Part shown: positions 1 to 7,628 of the stretch, piece after piece
Position numbering within the stretch: the first letter of the stretch is position 1
How the letters are laid out: each line of letters begins with the position of its first letter
Notes under the pieces: generated by a model
Database searches by the model: none
What the model saw: only the letters and a program-made list of their open reading frames with translations
Told to the model about the DNA's origin: nothing
DNA from: Pseudanabaena cinerea FACHB-1277
GTDB lineage: Bacteria > Cyanobacteriota > Cyanobacteriia > Pseudanabaenales > Pseudanabaenaceae
DNA length: 35,166 nt
Direction: 5' to 3'
NCBI RefSeq assembly: GCF_014696345.1
Contig: NZ_JACJPY010000045.1
Coordinates: forward strand, 1 to 35,166
Translations under genes and position numbers: made by a program

Positions 1-2
1 CT

Positions 3-41
3 AGATAGGTCATACTTACTATGACTTGACCTATCTTTTTT
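3..41 (+). terminator. Rho-independent terminator of a gene left of the window
   Basis: A 10-bp perfect inverted repeat (AGATAGGTCA at 3-12, TGACCTATCT at 27-36) is followed by a run of six T (36-41). It would end a plus-strand transcript entering from the left. No gene of that transcript lies in the window. Confidence 0.6.
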
Positions 42-163
42 ATCTTAAATCCTCAAATCCCCATCTACTCATACTTCCCATATCTTTTGTCGCCCCGTCA
101 GCCTTGAAAGTATGGCCTTATGACATTTTCAAGGTTTTTCCTATAATGCTTCCCATCTTCTAA

Positions 164-472
164 TTAGGAAAGATTCTGCCCATCCAAAAAATCTTCAATG
201 GCTTCCTTTGCCTCTCGCAAGGTGCAATTGCTCTCTTCTCGGTAAACTTTAATTGCTTCTATCCTGCGATAAGGATCGCGAGCCAAATATTTGACGCGCT
301 CTGATAGTTGTGATGTTGGCTCAATCTCTAGTTTGGTGAGGATCAAAGCTAAGCTGTTTTCCACACGCCTAATGCGCTTCTCAATACGTTTAACCCGCGC
401 TTCAGTGCTAAAAATTGTAATTAAGACGGTTAGAAATAGGCTGCCATAGATAATGCCATCAAGAATAGTCAT
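164..472 (-). CDS. Membrane-anchored protein with ribosomal L7/L12 C-terminal-like domain
   Basis: A 102-residue protein. The start is taken at ATG 470-472, because the 34 residues upstream of it lack domain character and the protein then opens with a hydrophobic segment (about residues 3-22, MTILDGIIYGSLFLTVLITI). A basic, probably coiled-coil stretch follows (RVKRIEKRIRRVENSLALIL). The C-terminal third (RRIEAIKVYREESNCTLREA and on) resembles the helix-turn-helix face of the L7/L12 C-terminal domain, which binds translation factors. It is far shorter than L7/L12 and lacks the L7/L12 dimerisation domain, so it is not the ribosomal stalk protein. Small proteins joining one membrane helix to such a domain occur in cyanobacteria with no assigned role that I can name. 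It is transcribed away from the FemAB-like gene. Function unknown. Confidence 0.7.
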   Translation of the reverse strand: MTILDGIIYGSLFLTVLITIFSTEARVKRIEKRIRRVENSLALILTKLEIEPTSQLSERVKYLARDPYRRIEAIKVYREESNCTLREAKEAIEDFLDGQNLS

Positions 473-659
473 AGGTTTGTGTAAGTGATGGTTGTATTTC
501 TCGCCAGTGGATTTGCAGATGAGTAGCGATGGTTTGATCTTTACATACATTCTTCCTTGCGTTGCGATCGACAATATCTGTACATCGGGTTCACTGCGTT
601 TGGTGAATTAGAATTGTTGTGTGTTCAAAATTTTAATTAATATTGCTAAGTTATCAACT

Positions 660-1859
660 ATGCTGCAACAATTTTCCCGTTATACGACAACTTGGGTGGA
701 TACGGTAAATAAGGTCAAGGCTGAGGCATGGAATAATTTGGCTAAGCCCTTGGCTACTCCTTTTTTTGAATGGGAATGGTTGGCAAATCTGGAGTCATCG
801 GGTTGTGCGATCGCGCAGCAAGGGTGGCTACCTAGTCATTTATTGGTATGGCAAGGTGATGTTTTGGTGGCGGCGGCTCCTTTGTATATCAAAGGGCATA
901 GTCAAGGCGAGTTTGTATTTGATCATCAATGGGCGGATTTATCCTATCGGTTGGGAATTGAATATTATCCCAAATTATTGGGAATGGTCCCGTTTACGCC
1001 TGCGGTGGGCTATCGCTTCTTGGTGCATCCTGAGCTTGGCAACAACCCATGGGAACTGTCTAAAATCTATGATTTGATGCTGGCGGAAATTGACAAGCTT
1101 TGCGATCGCCACAAAATGTCTGGTTGCAACTTTTTGTATGTTGACCCCAATTGGAAGCATGAGTTAGAGTCGCGAGGTTTTACGACTTGGATGCACCATA
1201 GCTATATTTGGGAAAATCAAGAGTTTACAGATTTTGATGATTATTTAAAAAATTTCAATGCCAATCAACGCCGCAACATCAAGCGAGAGCGTAAATCAGT
1301 AGAAAGTACGGGCATCAAGATGCGGGTTTATATTGGTGAAGAGATTCCCCATTATTTCTATGGCTATATGTATGAGCTATATAGTGATCATTGCAACAAG
1401 TTTTGGGGTGGCAGTAAGTATCTCAACCGTAAGTTTTTTGAACATTTAGCCTCTAGTTTTCGCGATCGCCTTGTATTTGTGGCAGGGGAAGTCGCCGATT
1501 ATCCCCAACCCGTAGGGATGTCGTTTTGTATTCGCAAGGATGATTTGCTATTCGGACGCTATTGGGGCTGTGTGCAGGAAATTGATTGCTTACATTTTAA
1601 TGCTTGCTATTACACCCCGATTGAGTGGGCGATCGCGCAAGGGATTAAGCGCTTTGACCCAGGGGCAGGAGGACAACATAAAAAGCGACGTGGTTTCCCC
1701 GCAACCCCCAACTACAGCTTGCATCGCTTTTATCGCGATCGCCTCAGACAGATCTTGGTTCCCTATATCCACGAGGTCAATGCTTACGAAGCACAGCAGA
1801 TTCAGGCAATTAATAATGAGCTGCCCTTTGATTTTGCCGAGCCAGAGCTACATATCTAG
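660..1859 (+). CDS. FemAB-like / GNAT-fold peptidogalycan biosynthesis-type protein (PF04339 family)
   Basis: About 399 residues from ATG 660; a GTG at 621 would add 13 residues. I prefer 660 because relatives begin shortly before the conserved block seen here as PLATPFFEWEWLANLE. Other family marks are the central RNIKRERKSV block, the GRYWG segment and the late FDPGAGGQHKKRRGF block. Members have the double-GNAT fold of FemABX enzymes, which add amino acids to peptidoglycan precursors from aminoacyl-tRNA. For this branch the substrate is unknown, and the family name only records the resemblance. No signal peptide or membrane helix is visible, so it is probably cytoplasmic. It stands alone, with no cell-wall genes beside it. 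Family assignment is fairly sure; the reaction is not. Confidence 0.85.
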   Translation: MLQQFSRYTTTWVDTVNKVKAEAWNNLAKPLATPFFEWEWLANLESSGCAIAQQGWLPSHLLVWQGDVLVAAAPLYIKGHSQGEFVFDHQWADLSYRLGIEYYPKLLGMVPFTPAVGYRFLVHPELGNNPWELSKIYDLMLAEIDKLCDRHKMSGCNFLYVDPNWKHELESRGFTTWMHHSYIWENQEFTDFDDYLKNFNANQRRNIKRERKSVESTGIKMRVYIGEEIPHYFYGYMYELYSDHCNKFWGGSKYLNRKFFEHLASSFRDRLVFVAGEVADYPQPVGMSFCIRKDDLLFGRYWGCVQEIDCLHFNACYYTPIEWAIAQGIKRFDPGAGGQHKKRRGFPATPNYSLHRFYRDRLRQILVPYIHEVNAYEAQQIQAINNELPFDFAEPELHI

Positions 1860-2090
1860 CTACCTTGGGTTGGTCACAGGAGGTTTTGAATAGGCTAAGC
1901 CCTTGCAGAATCTTCTGGGGCTTGCGGATGGGGCTTTCGGAAAGGACAGTAATCTGTAATAAAGTATGACAACACTTTGGCGAATTGGTATTACGCTATA
2001 TTCTGGGTTTAGTTAAGTCTGCAAGCATTAATTTAAATTGACTACTCTCAGGTCTGAAGACACTGAGTTTTCCACTTATCGTATTATTTT

Positions 2091-3032
2091 ATGAAAATTT
2101 TAGTAATGGGCGGCACAAGGTTTATTGGTGTGTCCCTAGTTAAACTTTTGGTATCGCAAGGACATGATGTCACCTTATTTAATCGCGGTAAAAAGCCTTC
2201 GCCCGTAGCAGGATTGCGGACGATTATTGGCGATCGCACCGATGCCCAACAATTGCAGGATAAGCTCAGTGGCGAAACCTTTGATGTGGTTTTTGATAAC
2301 AACGGCAGAGAGTTGAGTGATACCCAGCCCCTAGTCGAAATCTTTAGCGATCGCCTCCAGCATTTTGTCTATATGAGTTCGGCGGGCGTTTATCTCGACA
2401 GTGATGTGCTGCCCTATGGTGAAACCGATGCCACCGATCCTAAAAGTCGGCACAAGGGCAAGTTAGACACAGAGGCATATTTGCAGTCAATGGCAGGATT
2501 TCCCTTCACCTCAATTCGCCCAACCTATATCTATGGTCCGCAAAATTATAATGATGTGGAAGCATGGTTTTTTGATCGGATCGTGCGCGATCGCCCCATC
2601 CCGATTCCTGGCAATGGCAAGTTTATTACCCAACTTGGTCATGTAGATGACCTTGCGGCGGCGATGGTGGCGGTATTGGGCAACCAAAAAGCGATCGGCT
2701 CAATTTACAATGTTTCCGATTCGCGCTACGTCACCTTTACAGGTTTAGCCAAACAATGCGCGATCGCCGCAGGCAAAGATCCCGCCCAACTGCAATTTGT
2801 TTATTACAATCCCAAAGACTTTGACTTCGGCAAAAAGAAGGCTTTCCCCTTCCGCTTGCAACATTTTTTTGCCTCTGTTGATAAGGCGATCGCTGATTTG
2901 CAATGGCAGCCCCAATATGATCTACTGTCAGGCTTAAAAACATCCTTCGAGCAGGATTATCTGCCCTCTCAGCGTGGTCAATCGGAAATAGATTTTTCCA
3001 CTGACGATCAGATTTTAGCCAATGCTAAATAA
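2091..3032 (+). CDS. CSP41-like atypical short-chain dehydrogenase/reductase (NAD-dependent epimerase family)
   Basis: A 313-residue Rossmann protein. The N-terminus MKILVMGGTRFIG carries the GGTxFIG dinucleotide motif, and VTLFNRGKK follows the second strand. Mid-protein FVYMSSAGVY and TSIRPTYIYGP are typical of extended SDRs, but the usual catalytic YxxxK is not evident at its expected place, where SRHKGKLDTEAYL is found instead. This fits the atypical SDR group that includes the chloroplast stem-loop binding proteins CSP41a/b, which bind RNA and affect plastid RNA stability; cyanobacteria have homologues. An RNA role here is inferred from the family only. The gene faces gltA and the two share a strong hairpin between their 3' ends. 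The 231 bases upstream (1860-2090) show no gene. Confidence 0.85.
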   Translation: MKILVMGGTRFIGVSLVKLLVSQGHDVTLFNRGKKPSPVAGLRTIIGDRTDAQQLQDKLSGETFDVVFDNNGRELSDTQPLVEIFSDRLQHFVYMSSAGVYLDSDVLPYGETDATDPKSRHKGKLDTEAYLQSMAGFPFTSIRPTYIYGPQNYNDVEAWFFDRIVRDRPIPIPGNGKFITQLGHVDDLAAAMVAVLGNQKAIGSIYNVSDSRYVTFTGLAKQCAIAAGKDPAQLQFVYYNPKDFDFGKKKAFPFRLQHFFASVDKAIADLQWQPQYDLLSGLKTSFEQDYLPSQRGQSEIDFSTDDQILANAK

Positions 3033-3052
3033 ATCGCTTGTGCAGGTAAATA

Positions 3053-3087
3053 GACTTAAAAGCATTGCTATGCAATGCTTTTAAGTC
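3053..3087. terminator. Bidirectional hairpin terminator between convergent genes
   Basis: A perfect 16-bp inverted repeat (3053-3068 and 3072-3087) with a 3-nt loop (TAT) lies 20 bp after the CSP41-like stop codon and 28 bp from the gltA stop. Each arm contains an A/T-rich run (CTTAAAA / TTTTAAG), so it can act in both directions. Confidence 0.7.
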
Positions 3088-3115
3088 CTTAGTTACAGCC
3101 CCCAGCAATTGCTAA

Positions 3116-4252
3116 CTAGCGCTCATGAATTGGTAAATAGGTGACATCATGCAAACCTGTATAAACCTGCGTGGGACGGAAAAGGCGATTGTCAGAAAGC
3201 TGCTCTTTCCAATGGGCTAACCAACCAGGCACACGGGCGATCGCAAAAATAGTCGTAAACAAATTACTAGGAATGCCCAACTTTTTGTAAACCAAGCCAG
3301 AATAAAAATCAACATTCGGATGAATACCTTTACTAGCGAGGCGATCGTAAGCCTGCCGCTCTAGCTCCAGCGCAATATCGTAATAGGGATCATGCCCAAA
3401 TTCATCAAACAACTTATGGACGAGATCCTGCAAAACGATTGCCCTAGGATCTTTCACCTTATAGATGCGATGCCCAAAGCCCATTAACTTTTCCTTACGC
3501 TCAATCTTGCGCTCTAAATAAGCAGTTACATTGTCGATCGAGCCAATCTCTGCGAGCATCATCATCACCTGCTCATTTGCCCCGCCATGCAATGGTCCTG
3601 CCAAAGTCCCGATCGCCGAAGTGATCACTGCATAGGGATCGGTCAGCGTTGAAGCGGTGACGAGGGCGGCAAAGGTCGAAGCATTTACCGTATGCTCAGC
3701 ATGGAGAGTCAAACACACATCAAATATATGAGCCGCCATCGGATCAGGCACTTGCTCATTGAGCATATATAAAAAATTAGAAGCATAGTCCAGATCGTCA
3801 CGGGGCATCACAGGATCATTCCCCTGACGCATCATATGAAAGGCGGCCACCATCGTTGGCACTTTTGCCAACAGGCGCACCGTTGCCTGATAGATATAAT
3901 CTACATCATGGAAATTGCCCAGGGGATAAAACATCCCCAAGGCTGCCACACTAGTTTGCAACGCATCCATCGGATGGGCATTATCGGGAAACGACTTAAT
4001 CATGTCGCGAATCCGATACTTGATCCTGCGTCTGTGGGTAATGTCGCTTTCAAAATCTTCTAATTGATTGGCCTTTGGCAATTCACCGAAAATAAGCAGA
4101 TAACTGGTCTCAAGGAAATTGCTGTGAACACAAAGATCCTCAATGCGAATACCGCGATATTCCAACAAGCCTTTTTGTCCATCAACATAACTTATGTTTG
4201 ATTGAGTTGCGGGAACACCTTCTAAACCAGGCTTATATTCTCCGACTGCCAT
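3116..4252 (-). CDS. gltA: Citrate synthase
   Basis: A 378-residue, full-length short-type bacterial citrate synthase, condensing acetyl-CoA and oxaloacetate to citrate and CoA in the cytoplasm. The catalytic residues are present: His222 (GPLHGG), His261 (GFGHRIYK) and Asp315 (NVDFYSG). LHAEHTVNASTF at 183-194 is the conserved substrate-binding segment. In cyanobacteria this step feeds 2-oxoglutarate to nitrogen assimilation, and a glutamate synthase is encoded about 20 kb away in the same window. 2-Methylcitrate synthases share the family, but no propionate genes are nearby, so citrate synthase is preferred. The start at 4252 (MAVGEYKPGLEGVPA) matches the usual N-terminus. It is a single-gene unit; psbY ends 243 bp upstream. 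Confidence 0.95.
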   Translation of the reverse strand: MAVGEYKPGLEGVPATQSNISYVDGQKGLLEYRGIRIEDLCVHSNFLETSYLLIFGELPKANQLEDFESDITHRRRIKYRIRDMIKSFPDNAHPMDALQTSVAALGMFYPLGNFHDVDYIYQATVRLLAKVPTMVAAFHMMRQGNDPVMPRDDLDYASNFLYMLNEQVPDPMAAHIFDVCLTLHAEHTVNASTFAALVTASTLTDPYAVITSAIGTLAGPLHGGANEQVMMMLAEIGSIDNVTAYLERKIERKEKLMGFGHRIYKVKDPRAIVLQDLVHKLFDEFGHDPYYDIALELERQAYDRLASKGIHPNVDFYSGLVYKKLGIPSNLFTTIFAIARVPGWLAHWKEQLSDNRLFRPTQVYTGLHDVTYLPIHER

Positions 4253-4416
4253 ATATTTCGATACCTTACAAGATTAGTTTTGCTGGTCTATTTTATCGCG
4301 ATGCACGTTGGTGACTGTGCATCTACAACATTAAAATGCCAACAAGTGCAGATATTTGTCCAGTTGAGCGCCATATAAAATCAAGATGCTTTGCGCTGTT
4401 TTAAAACCCAGATAAA

Positions 4417-4453
4417 TTTTTGAGCATCGGCGAAGACTGCCAATGCTCAAAAA
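4417..4453 (-). terminator. Hairpin downstream of psbY
   Basis: An 11-bp perfect inverted repeat (TTTTTGAGCAT at 4417-4427, ATGCTCAAAAA at 4443-4453), with an inner GGC/GCC pairing, lies 41 bp past the psbY stop codon. The following T-run on the minus strand is weak (ATTTATC), so termination is likely but not certain. Confidence 0.5.
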
Positions 4454-4494
4454 CTTTAATCTTTGATTACGCTTTTGCTTGCAAAAGTGGAAAT

Positions 4495-4629
4495 TTATTG
4501 GAAAGGGTTGTTACCTTGCTTGCCAAAAAGTGAAGCTTCACCTTTAATTACGGCTTTGCCAAGGTTAAACGCAGCCCAAAGCACTACTAACGCAATTGGT
4601 CCTAAGACCACTAAAACTCGAAGATCCAT
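4495..4629 (-). CDS. psbY: Photosystem II protein Y
   Basis: A 44-residue gene. Translation from ATG 4627-4629 gives MDLRVLVVLGPIALVVLWAA at the N-terminus, then FNLGKAVIKGEASLFGKQGN and NPFQ. The opening MDxRVLVVLxP, followed by one hydrophobic helix ending near a W and then FN, is the PsbY pattern. PsbY is a single-span thylakoid protein at the edge of photosystem II near cytochrome b559; it is dispensable but affects the redox state of that cytochrome. The polar tail after the helix (about 18 residues) is somewhat longer than I expect for the family. It is monocistronic, divergent from uppP, and followed by a hairpin. The identification rests on the N-terminal motif and size. Confidence 0.8.
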   Translation of the reverse strand: MDLRVLVVLGPIALVVLWAAFNLGKAVIKGEASLFGKQGNNPFQ

Positions 4630-4741
4630 GTATTTATGCCCTAATTTTTATCTGAATATATGTGATTAGTAATTGATAACAGATGCAATTTTGCTTTTGC
4701 ATCACTCTCAATAATATGCTAATCGATCTAATCAAGTTGCA

Positions 4742-4787
4742 AAAAAGTTTTTAAAAGCCCTGCAAAGCAACACTTTAAAAACTTTTT
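4742..4787. repeat. 14-bp inverted repeat in the psbY-uppP divergent spacer
   Basis: Arms 4742-4755 and 4774-4787 are perfect complements (AAAAAGTTTTTAAA / TTTAAAAACTTTTT) around an 18-nt loop. A smaller hairpin lies nearby (GATGCAA 4682-4688, TTGCATC 4697-4703). Both lie between two divergent gene starts, so they are not ordinary 3'-end terminators. A leader attenuator or an unannotated short RNA is possible. Confidence 0.5.
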
Positions 4788-4812
4788 CTGATTTGGGCTT
4801 GGAGACAAGGAG

Positions 4813-4844
4813 CTGTAACATATAGATTACAGTTAGATTACAGT
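4813..4844. promoter_or_regulatory. Operator-like palindrome with an extra half site upstream of uppP
   Basis: CTGTAA (4813-4818), an 8-bp gap and TTACAG (4827-4832) form a dyad. The right half recurs as TTACAG at 4838-4843, exactly 11 bp on, within a tandem copy of TAGATTACAGT (4823-4833 and 4834-4844). One helical turn between half sites suggests a dimeric regulator binding 37-67 bp before the uppP start. The regulator is unknown. It is not the NtcA spacing, which is GTA-N8-TAC; here the gap is ten. Confidence 0.35.
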
Positions 4845-4879
4845 GCATTCTTATCAAATAATCATCAGTTATCATTAAT

Positions 4880-5728
4880 ATGGAATACTGGCAGGCTTTT
4901 GTTTTAGGGGTTGTTCAAGGATTAACAGAATTTTTACCAATTAGTAGCACTGCCCATTTAAAAGTGGTTCCTGCGATTTTGGGGTGGCAAGATGCGGGTT
5001 TGTCTTTTGACGCAGTGATCCAACTGGGTAGCATTGTGGCGGTGGTGAGCTATTTCTGGAAGGATCTGCGCCATATTACTCTAGGCAGCATGAAGGCGAT
5101 CGCCACCAAAAATTACAAAGCCCATGAGTTTAAACTGGCGATCGCCATTGTTCTTGGTACATTGCCAATTGTATTTGCTGGCTTACTGATTAAAATCTTG
5201 GTGCCAGACTATGACAAATCACCCCTCCGCAGCCTAGCCGCGATCGCGATCGCCTCAATAGTTATGTCGCTCCTGCTGGCGATCGCCGAAATATTAGGAC
5301 AAAAAAGAACGGATCAGAAAATAATTAGTCGCCAATTTCCTAAAATCTCGATTATTGACGGTATTTTCATGGGTTTAGCCCAAACTATGGCTTTAATCCC
5401 TGGAGTATCGCGCTCTGGCTCCACCCTCACCGCAGGGCTATTTATGGGCTTAGATCGGGTGGCTGCCACGAGATTCTCCTTTTTACTGGGCATTCCTGCC
5501 ATTACCCTCGGCGGCATTGTGGAATTGATCGGACTAATCAAAAATGGCTTTGATATGGGCATAGGACAGTTGGCGATCGGGCTACTTTCCTCAATGATTT
5601 TTTCCTATGTAGCGATCGCTTGGCTGCTCAAATTTTTTCAAACCCATAGTACATGGGTATTTGTTGGCTATCGTTTAGTATTTGGGGCTTTGCTTTTAAC
5701 GGGTTTGGGGCTAGGTTGGCTAAAATAG
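4880..5728 (+). CDS. uppP: Undecaprenyl-diphosphatase
   Basis: A 282-residue polytopic membrane protein of the BacA/UppP family. It dephosphorylates undecaprenyl diphosphate at the cytoplasmic membrane so the lipid carrier can be reused for peptidoglycan and other glycans. Both signature motifs are present: EFLPISSTAHL (residues 17-27, with the catalytic Glu and Ser residues) and PGVSRSGS (residues 174-181, with the conserved Arg). About seven or eight hydrophobic segments follow the family pattern, and the length is usual. It is a single gene between psbY and rplU. A dyad in its upstream region may be regulatory. Confidence 0.95.
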   Translation: MEYWQAFVLGVVQGLTEFLPISSTAHLKVVPAILGWQDAGLSFDAVIQLGSIVAVVSYFWKDLRHITLGSMKAIATKNYKAHEFKLAIAIVLGTLPIVFAGLLIKILVPDYDKSPLRSLAAIAIASIVMSLLLAIAEILGQKRTDQKIISRQFPKISIIDGIFMGLAQTMALIPGVSRSGSTLTAGLFMGLDRVAATRFSFLLGIPAITLGGIVELIGLIKNGFDMGIGQLAIGLLSSMIFSYVAIAWLLKFFQTHSTWVFVGYRLVFGALLLTGLGLGWLK

Positions 5729-5889
5729 ATGCTAGCAATACTTACATTTCTTGTATCATTTCGTGTATATTTATAGATCGCGCCATCGCGCCATTATCCA
5801 TGCTCGGATCGGGTTATTCCATAAATTGGGAATAGCTGTATATTCGCAGCCCCCATACCTGTACGGCATTTATTAAAACAGCACAAATC

Positions 5890-6225
5890 ATGAGTTACGC
5901 AATCATTGAAACAGGCGGTAAACAATATCGCGTTGAAGTTGGTAGATTTTATGACGTTGAATTACTACCAGTCGAGCCAGACAGCAAACTAACCATCGAC
6001 AAAGTTTTATTTGTTAACATGGATGGCGACATATCTATTGGTCAGCCTCTAGTCGACAGCGCCACTGTAGAAGTTACTGTAATGAGCCATCTCAAGGCAA
6101 AAAAAGTAATTGTTTACAAAATGCGTCCTAAGAAAAAGACCCGCAGAAAGAATGGTCATCGTCAGCCATTGACAAGGATCATGGTTGAAGCGATTAATCT
6201 AAGCGAACAGGCTCAGGCGGCGTAA
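5890..6225 (+). CDS. rplU: 50S ribosomal protein L21
   Basis: A 111-residue protein of normal length starting MSYAIIETGGKQYRVEVG, the universal L21 N-terminus, with the basic KKKTRRKNGHRQPLT block near the C-terminus that contacts 23S rRNA. It is first in the usual rplU-rpmA pair. The 161-base upstream leader (5729-5889) has no further gene. The 151-bp gap to rpmA holds competing hairpins listed separately. Confidence 0.97.
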   Translation: MSYAIIETGGKQYRVEVGRFYDVELLPVEPDSKLTIDKVLFVNMDGDISIGQPLVDSATVEVTVMSHLKAKKVIVYKMRPKKKTRRKNGHRQPLTRIMVEAINLSEQAQAA

Positions 6226-6234
6226 TCATAGATC

Positions 6235-6322
6235 TTCTGGGTCTTTTACAGCAATTTCGCTAACTGAAAACCCAGAAATCCTTTGACCATTGGCGCTTTG
6301 CCTCGATAGTTAAAGGATTTCT
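6235..6322 (+). promoter_or_regulatory. Mutually exclusive hairpins between rplU and rpmA
   Basis: Hairpin 1 pairs TTCTGGGT (6235-6242) with ACCCAGAA (6270-6277). Hairpin 2 pairs AGAAATCCTTT (6274-6284) with AAAGGATTTCT (6312-6322). The shared bases AGAA (6274-6277) mean only one can form fully. No T-run follows hairpin 2, so it could be a processing or translation-control element rather than a terminator. Confidence 0.35.
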
Positions 6323-6376
6323 GTACTACTTAAAGCCTCAACAGGCTGTAATTATTTTTAAGAGGATAGAAAATCA

Positions 6377-6673
6377 ATGGCACATAAGAAGGGTACAGGT
6401 AGTACAAGAAACGGGCGTGACTCAAACGCTAAACGCCTTGGCGTTAAGCGCTATGGTGGTCAAGTCGTGACCGCAGGTAGCATTATCGTGCGCCAACGTG
6501 GTACAAAGTTTCACCCAGGCAACAATGTGGGGCGTGGTAGTGATGATACTTTGTATGCCACCATCGATGGTGTGGTCGCTTTTGAACGTTTTGGTAAAAC
6601 CCGCAAGAAGATTAGTGTATATGCCCCTGCAATTGTAGAAGTACCTGCGATTATCGAAACAGAAGTTGCATAA
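6377..6673 (+). CDS. rpmA: 50S ribosomal protein L27
   Basis: A 98-residue protein. [20 protein letters not shown] is the classic L27 N-terminal arm that reaches the peptidyl-transferase centre, followed by the [20 protein letters not shown] core. It starts directly with MAHKKG, so no N-terminal extension of the kind cleaved in Firmicutes is present. The purine-rich AAGAGGA (6360-6366) ten bases before the ATG is a reasonable ribosome-binding site. Two hairpins follow the stop codon. Confidence 0.97.
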   Translation: MAHKKGTGSTRNGRDSNAKRLGVKRYGGQVVTAGSIIVRQRGTKFHPGNNVGRGSDDTLYATIDGVVAFERFGKTRKKISVYAPAIVEVPAIIETEVA

Positions 6674-6684
6674 GAGCTATACAA

Positions 6685-6751
6685 GGAGCCAATTATTGGC
6701 TCCAAAAACAAGAAAGCCCAACAAAAAAGCCCTGCTAGTCGGGGCTTTTTT
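6685..6751. terminator. Tandem hairpins between rpmA and the receiver gene
   Basis: Hairpin A has GGAGCCAA (6685-6692) and TTGGCTCC (6696-6703) around TTA. Hairpin B has AAAAAAGCCC (6723-6732) and GGGCTTTTTT (6742-6751). B has an A-run before and a T-run after, so it can terminate rpmA and, from the other side, the convergent receiver gene that ends at 6757. Confidence 0.75.
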
Positions 6752-6756
6752 GTGCG

Positions 6757-7170
6757 CTAGGTAGTACGCGGGGAAAAGGATTGCAAAATTGCTTTGAGCT
6801 TATCAATTTGAATTGGCTTCGTGAGGTAATCATCCATCCCTGCTTTACGGCAAAGCTCCCGATCTTCATCAGTGGCATTGGCGGTCATGGCAATGATGGT
6901 AATTGGGGCTGAATGACTAGTTACTTCTAGTTGCCGAATATGCTGGGCTGCCATCAAGCCATCCATCTCAGGCATTTGAATATCCATCAAAATTAAGTCA
7001 TAAAATTTGTTAGCGATCGCGATAATTGCTTCTCGTCCATTTGCTACCACGTCAGCCTGATGTCCCAAATGACTTAATATCCGCGTAGCCACCTTTTGAT
7101 TAATAGGGTTATCTTCAGCTAGAAGGATTTTTAACTGAAGCGGTGGATGCGGAATATTGGGGCTATTCAT
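6757..7170 (-). CDS. Single-domain response regulator (CheY-like receiver)
   Basis: A 137-residue protein that is one receiver domain with no output domain. The acidic pair is Glu19-Asp20 (LLAEDNPINQ), the phospho-acceptor is Asp63 (LILMDIQMPEMDG), the switch residue is Thr96 (AMTAN) and Lys118 lies in LTKPI. The sequence style (AEDNPINQKVA, MDGLMAAQHIR) is that of receivers attached to hybrid histidine kinases, so it may have arisen from one or may serve as a phosphorelay shuttle. No kinase is encoded nearby, so its partner cannot be named. It lies upstream of no other minus-strand gene, and gatC starts 358 bp behind it on the same strand. Confidence 0.9.
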   Translation of the reverse strand: MNSPNIPHPPLQLKILLAEDNPINQKVATRILSHLGHQADVVANGREAIIAIANKFYDLILMDIQMPEMDGLMAAQHIRQLEVTSHSAPITIIAMTANATDEDRELCRKAGMDDYLTKPIQIDKLKAILQSFSPRTT

Positions 7171-7234
7171 ATTTTTGGGGTTGACATTGAGGTTATGGAG
7201 ATGATGGCGATAGTCAACAAAATGATACTTTTAC

Positions 7235-7528
7235 CTATGCCATGATTTGCGGTACGCGGAAAAAGTCTTCTTCGCGATCGGGCGCACAGTCTAGCAAAAT
7301 TTCACGATTGCCAAAGGGTTGCAGAAGATCAGGGCGGGTGATATTGACGGTATTAACAGCGCGGGTTGTGGGTTCCACCCCTTCTAATAAAGGATCAAGC
7401 TCATTAAGCTGTTGGAAATAATCCAAAATGCCATCTAATTGCTTAGTAAAGGCAATTTCTTCATTTTCTGTTAGCTGCAATCGCCCCAAACGAGCAACAT
7501 GGCGTACTTGTTCTCTGTCAATCATCAA
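7235..7528 (-). CDS. gatC: Asp-tRNA(Asn)/Glu-tRNA(Gln) amidotransferase subunit C
   Basis: A 97-residue protein of usual length. IDREQVRHVARLGRLQLTEN and the C-terminal DCAPDREEDFFRVPQIMA are the recognised GatC ends. GatC acts as a belt joining GatA and GatB in the complex that converts mischarged Glu-tRNA(Gln) to Gln-tRNA(Gln); cyanobacteria lack glutaminyl-tRNA synthetase and need it. gatA and gatB are not in the window, as is common in cyanobacteria. The upstream spacer holds a 10-bp tandem repeat, TAGGCGTTAA, at 7581-7600, with no obvious role. Confidence 0.95.
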   Translation of the reverse strand: MMIDREQVRHVARLGRLQLTENEEIAFTKQLDGILDYFQQLNELDPLLEGVEPTTRAVNTVNITRPDLLQPFGNREILLDCAPDREEDFFRVPQIMA

Positions 7529-7628
7529 TTTACTCTAAGTTTAGTTTGTCAAAATTATTACAAAATTATTAATATATTAATAGGCGTTAATAGGCGTTAA
7601 GTGATACTTCGAGCCGTCACCTAATTTC

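Noticed and set aside
1860-2090. Leader peptide or RNA gene in the spacer before the CSP41-like gene
   Set aside because: Only a 15-codon frame and weak partial complementarities were seen.
4800-4835. NtcA site upstream of uppP
   Set aside because: GTA and TAC are separated by ten bases rather than eight.
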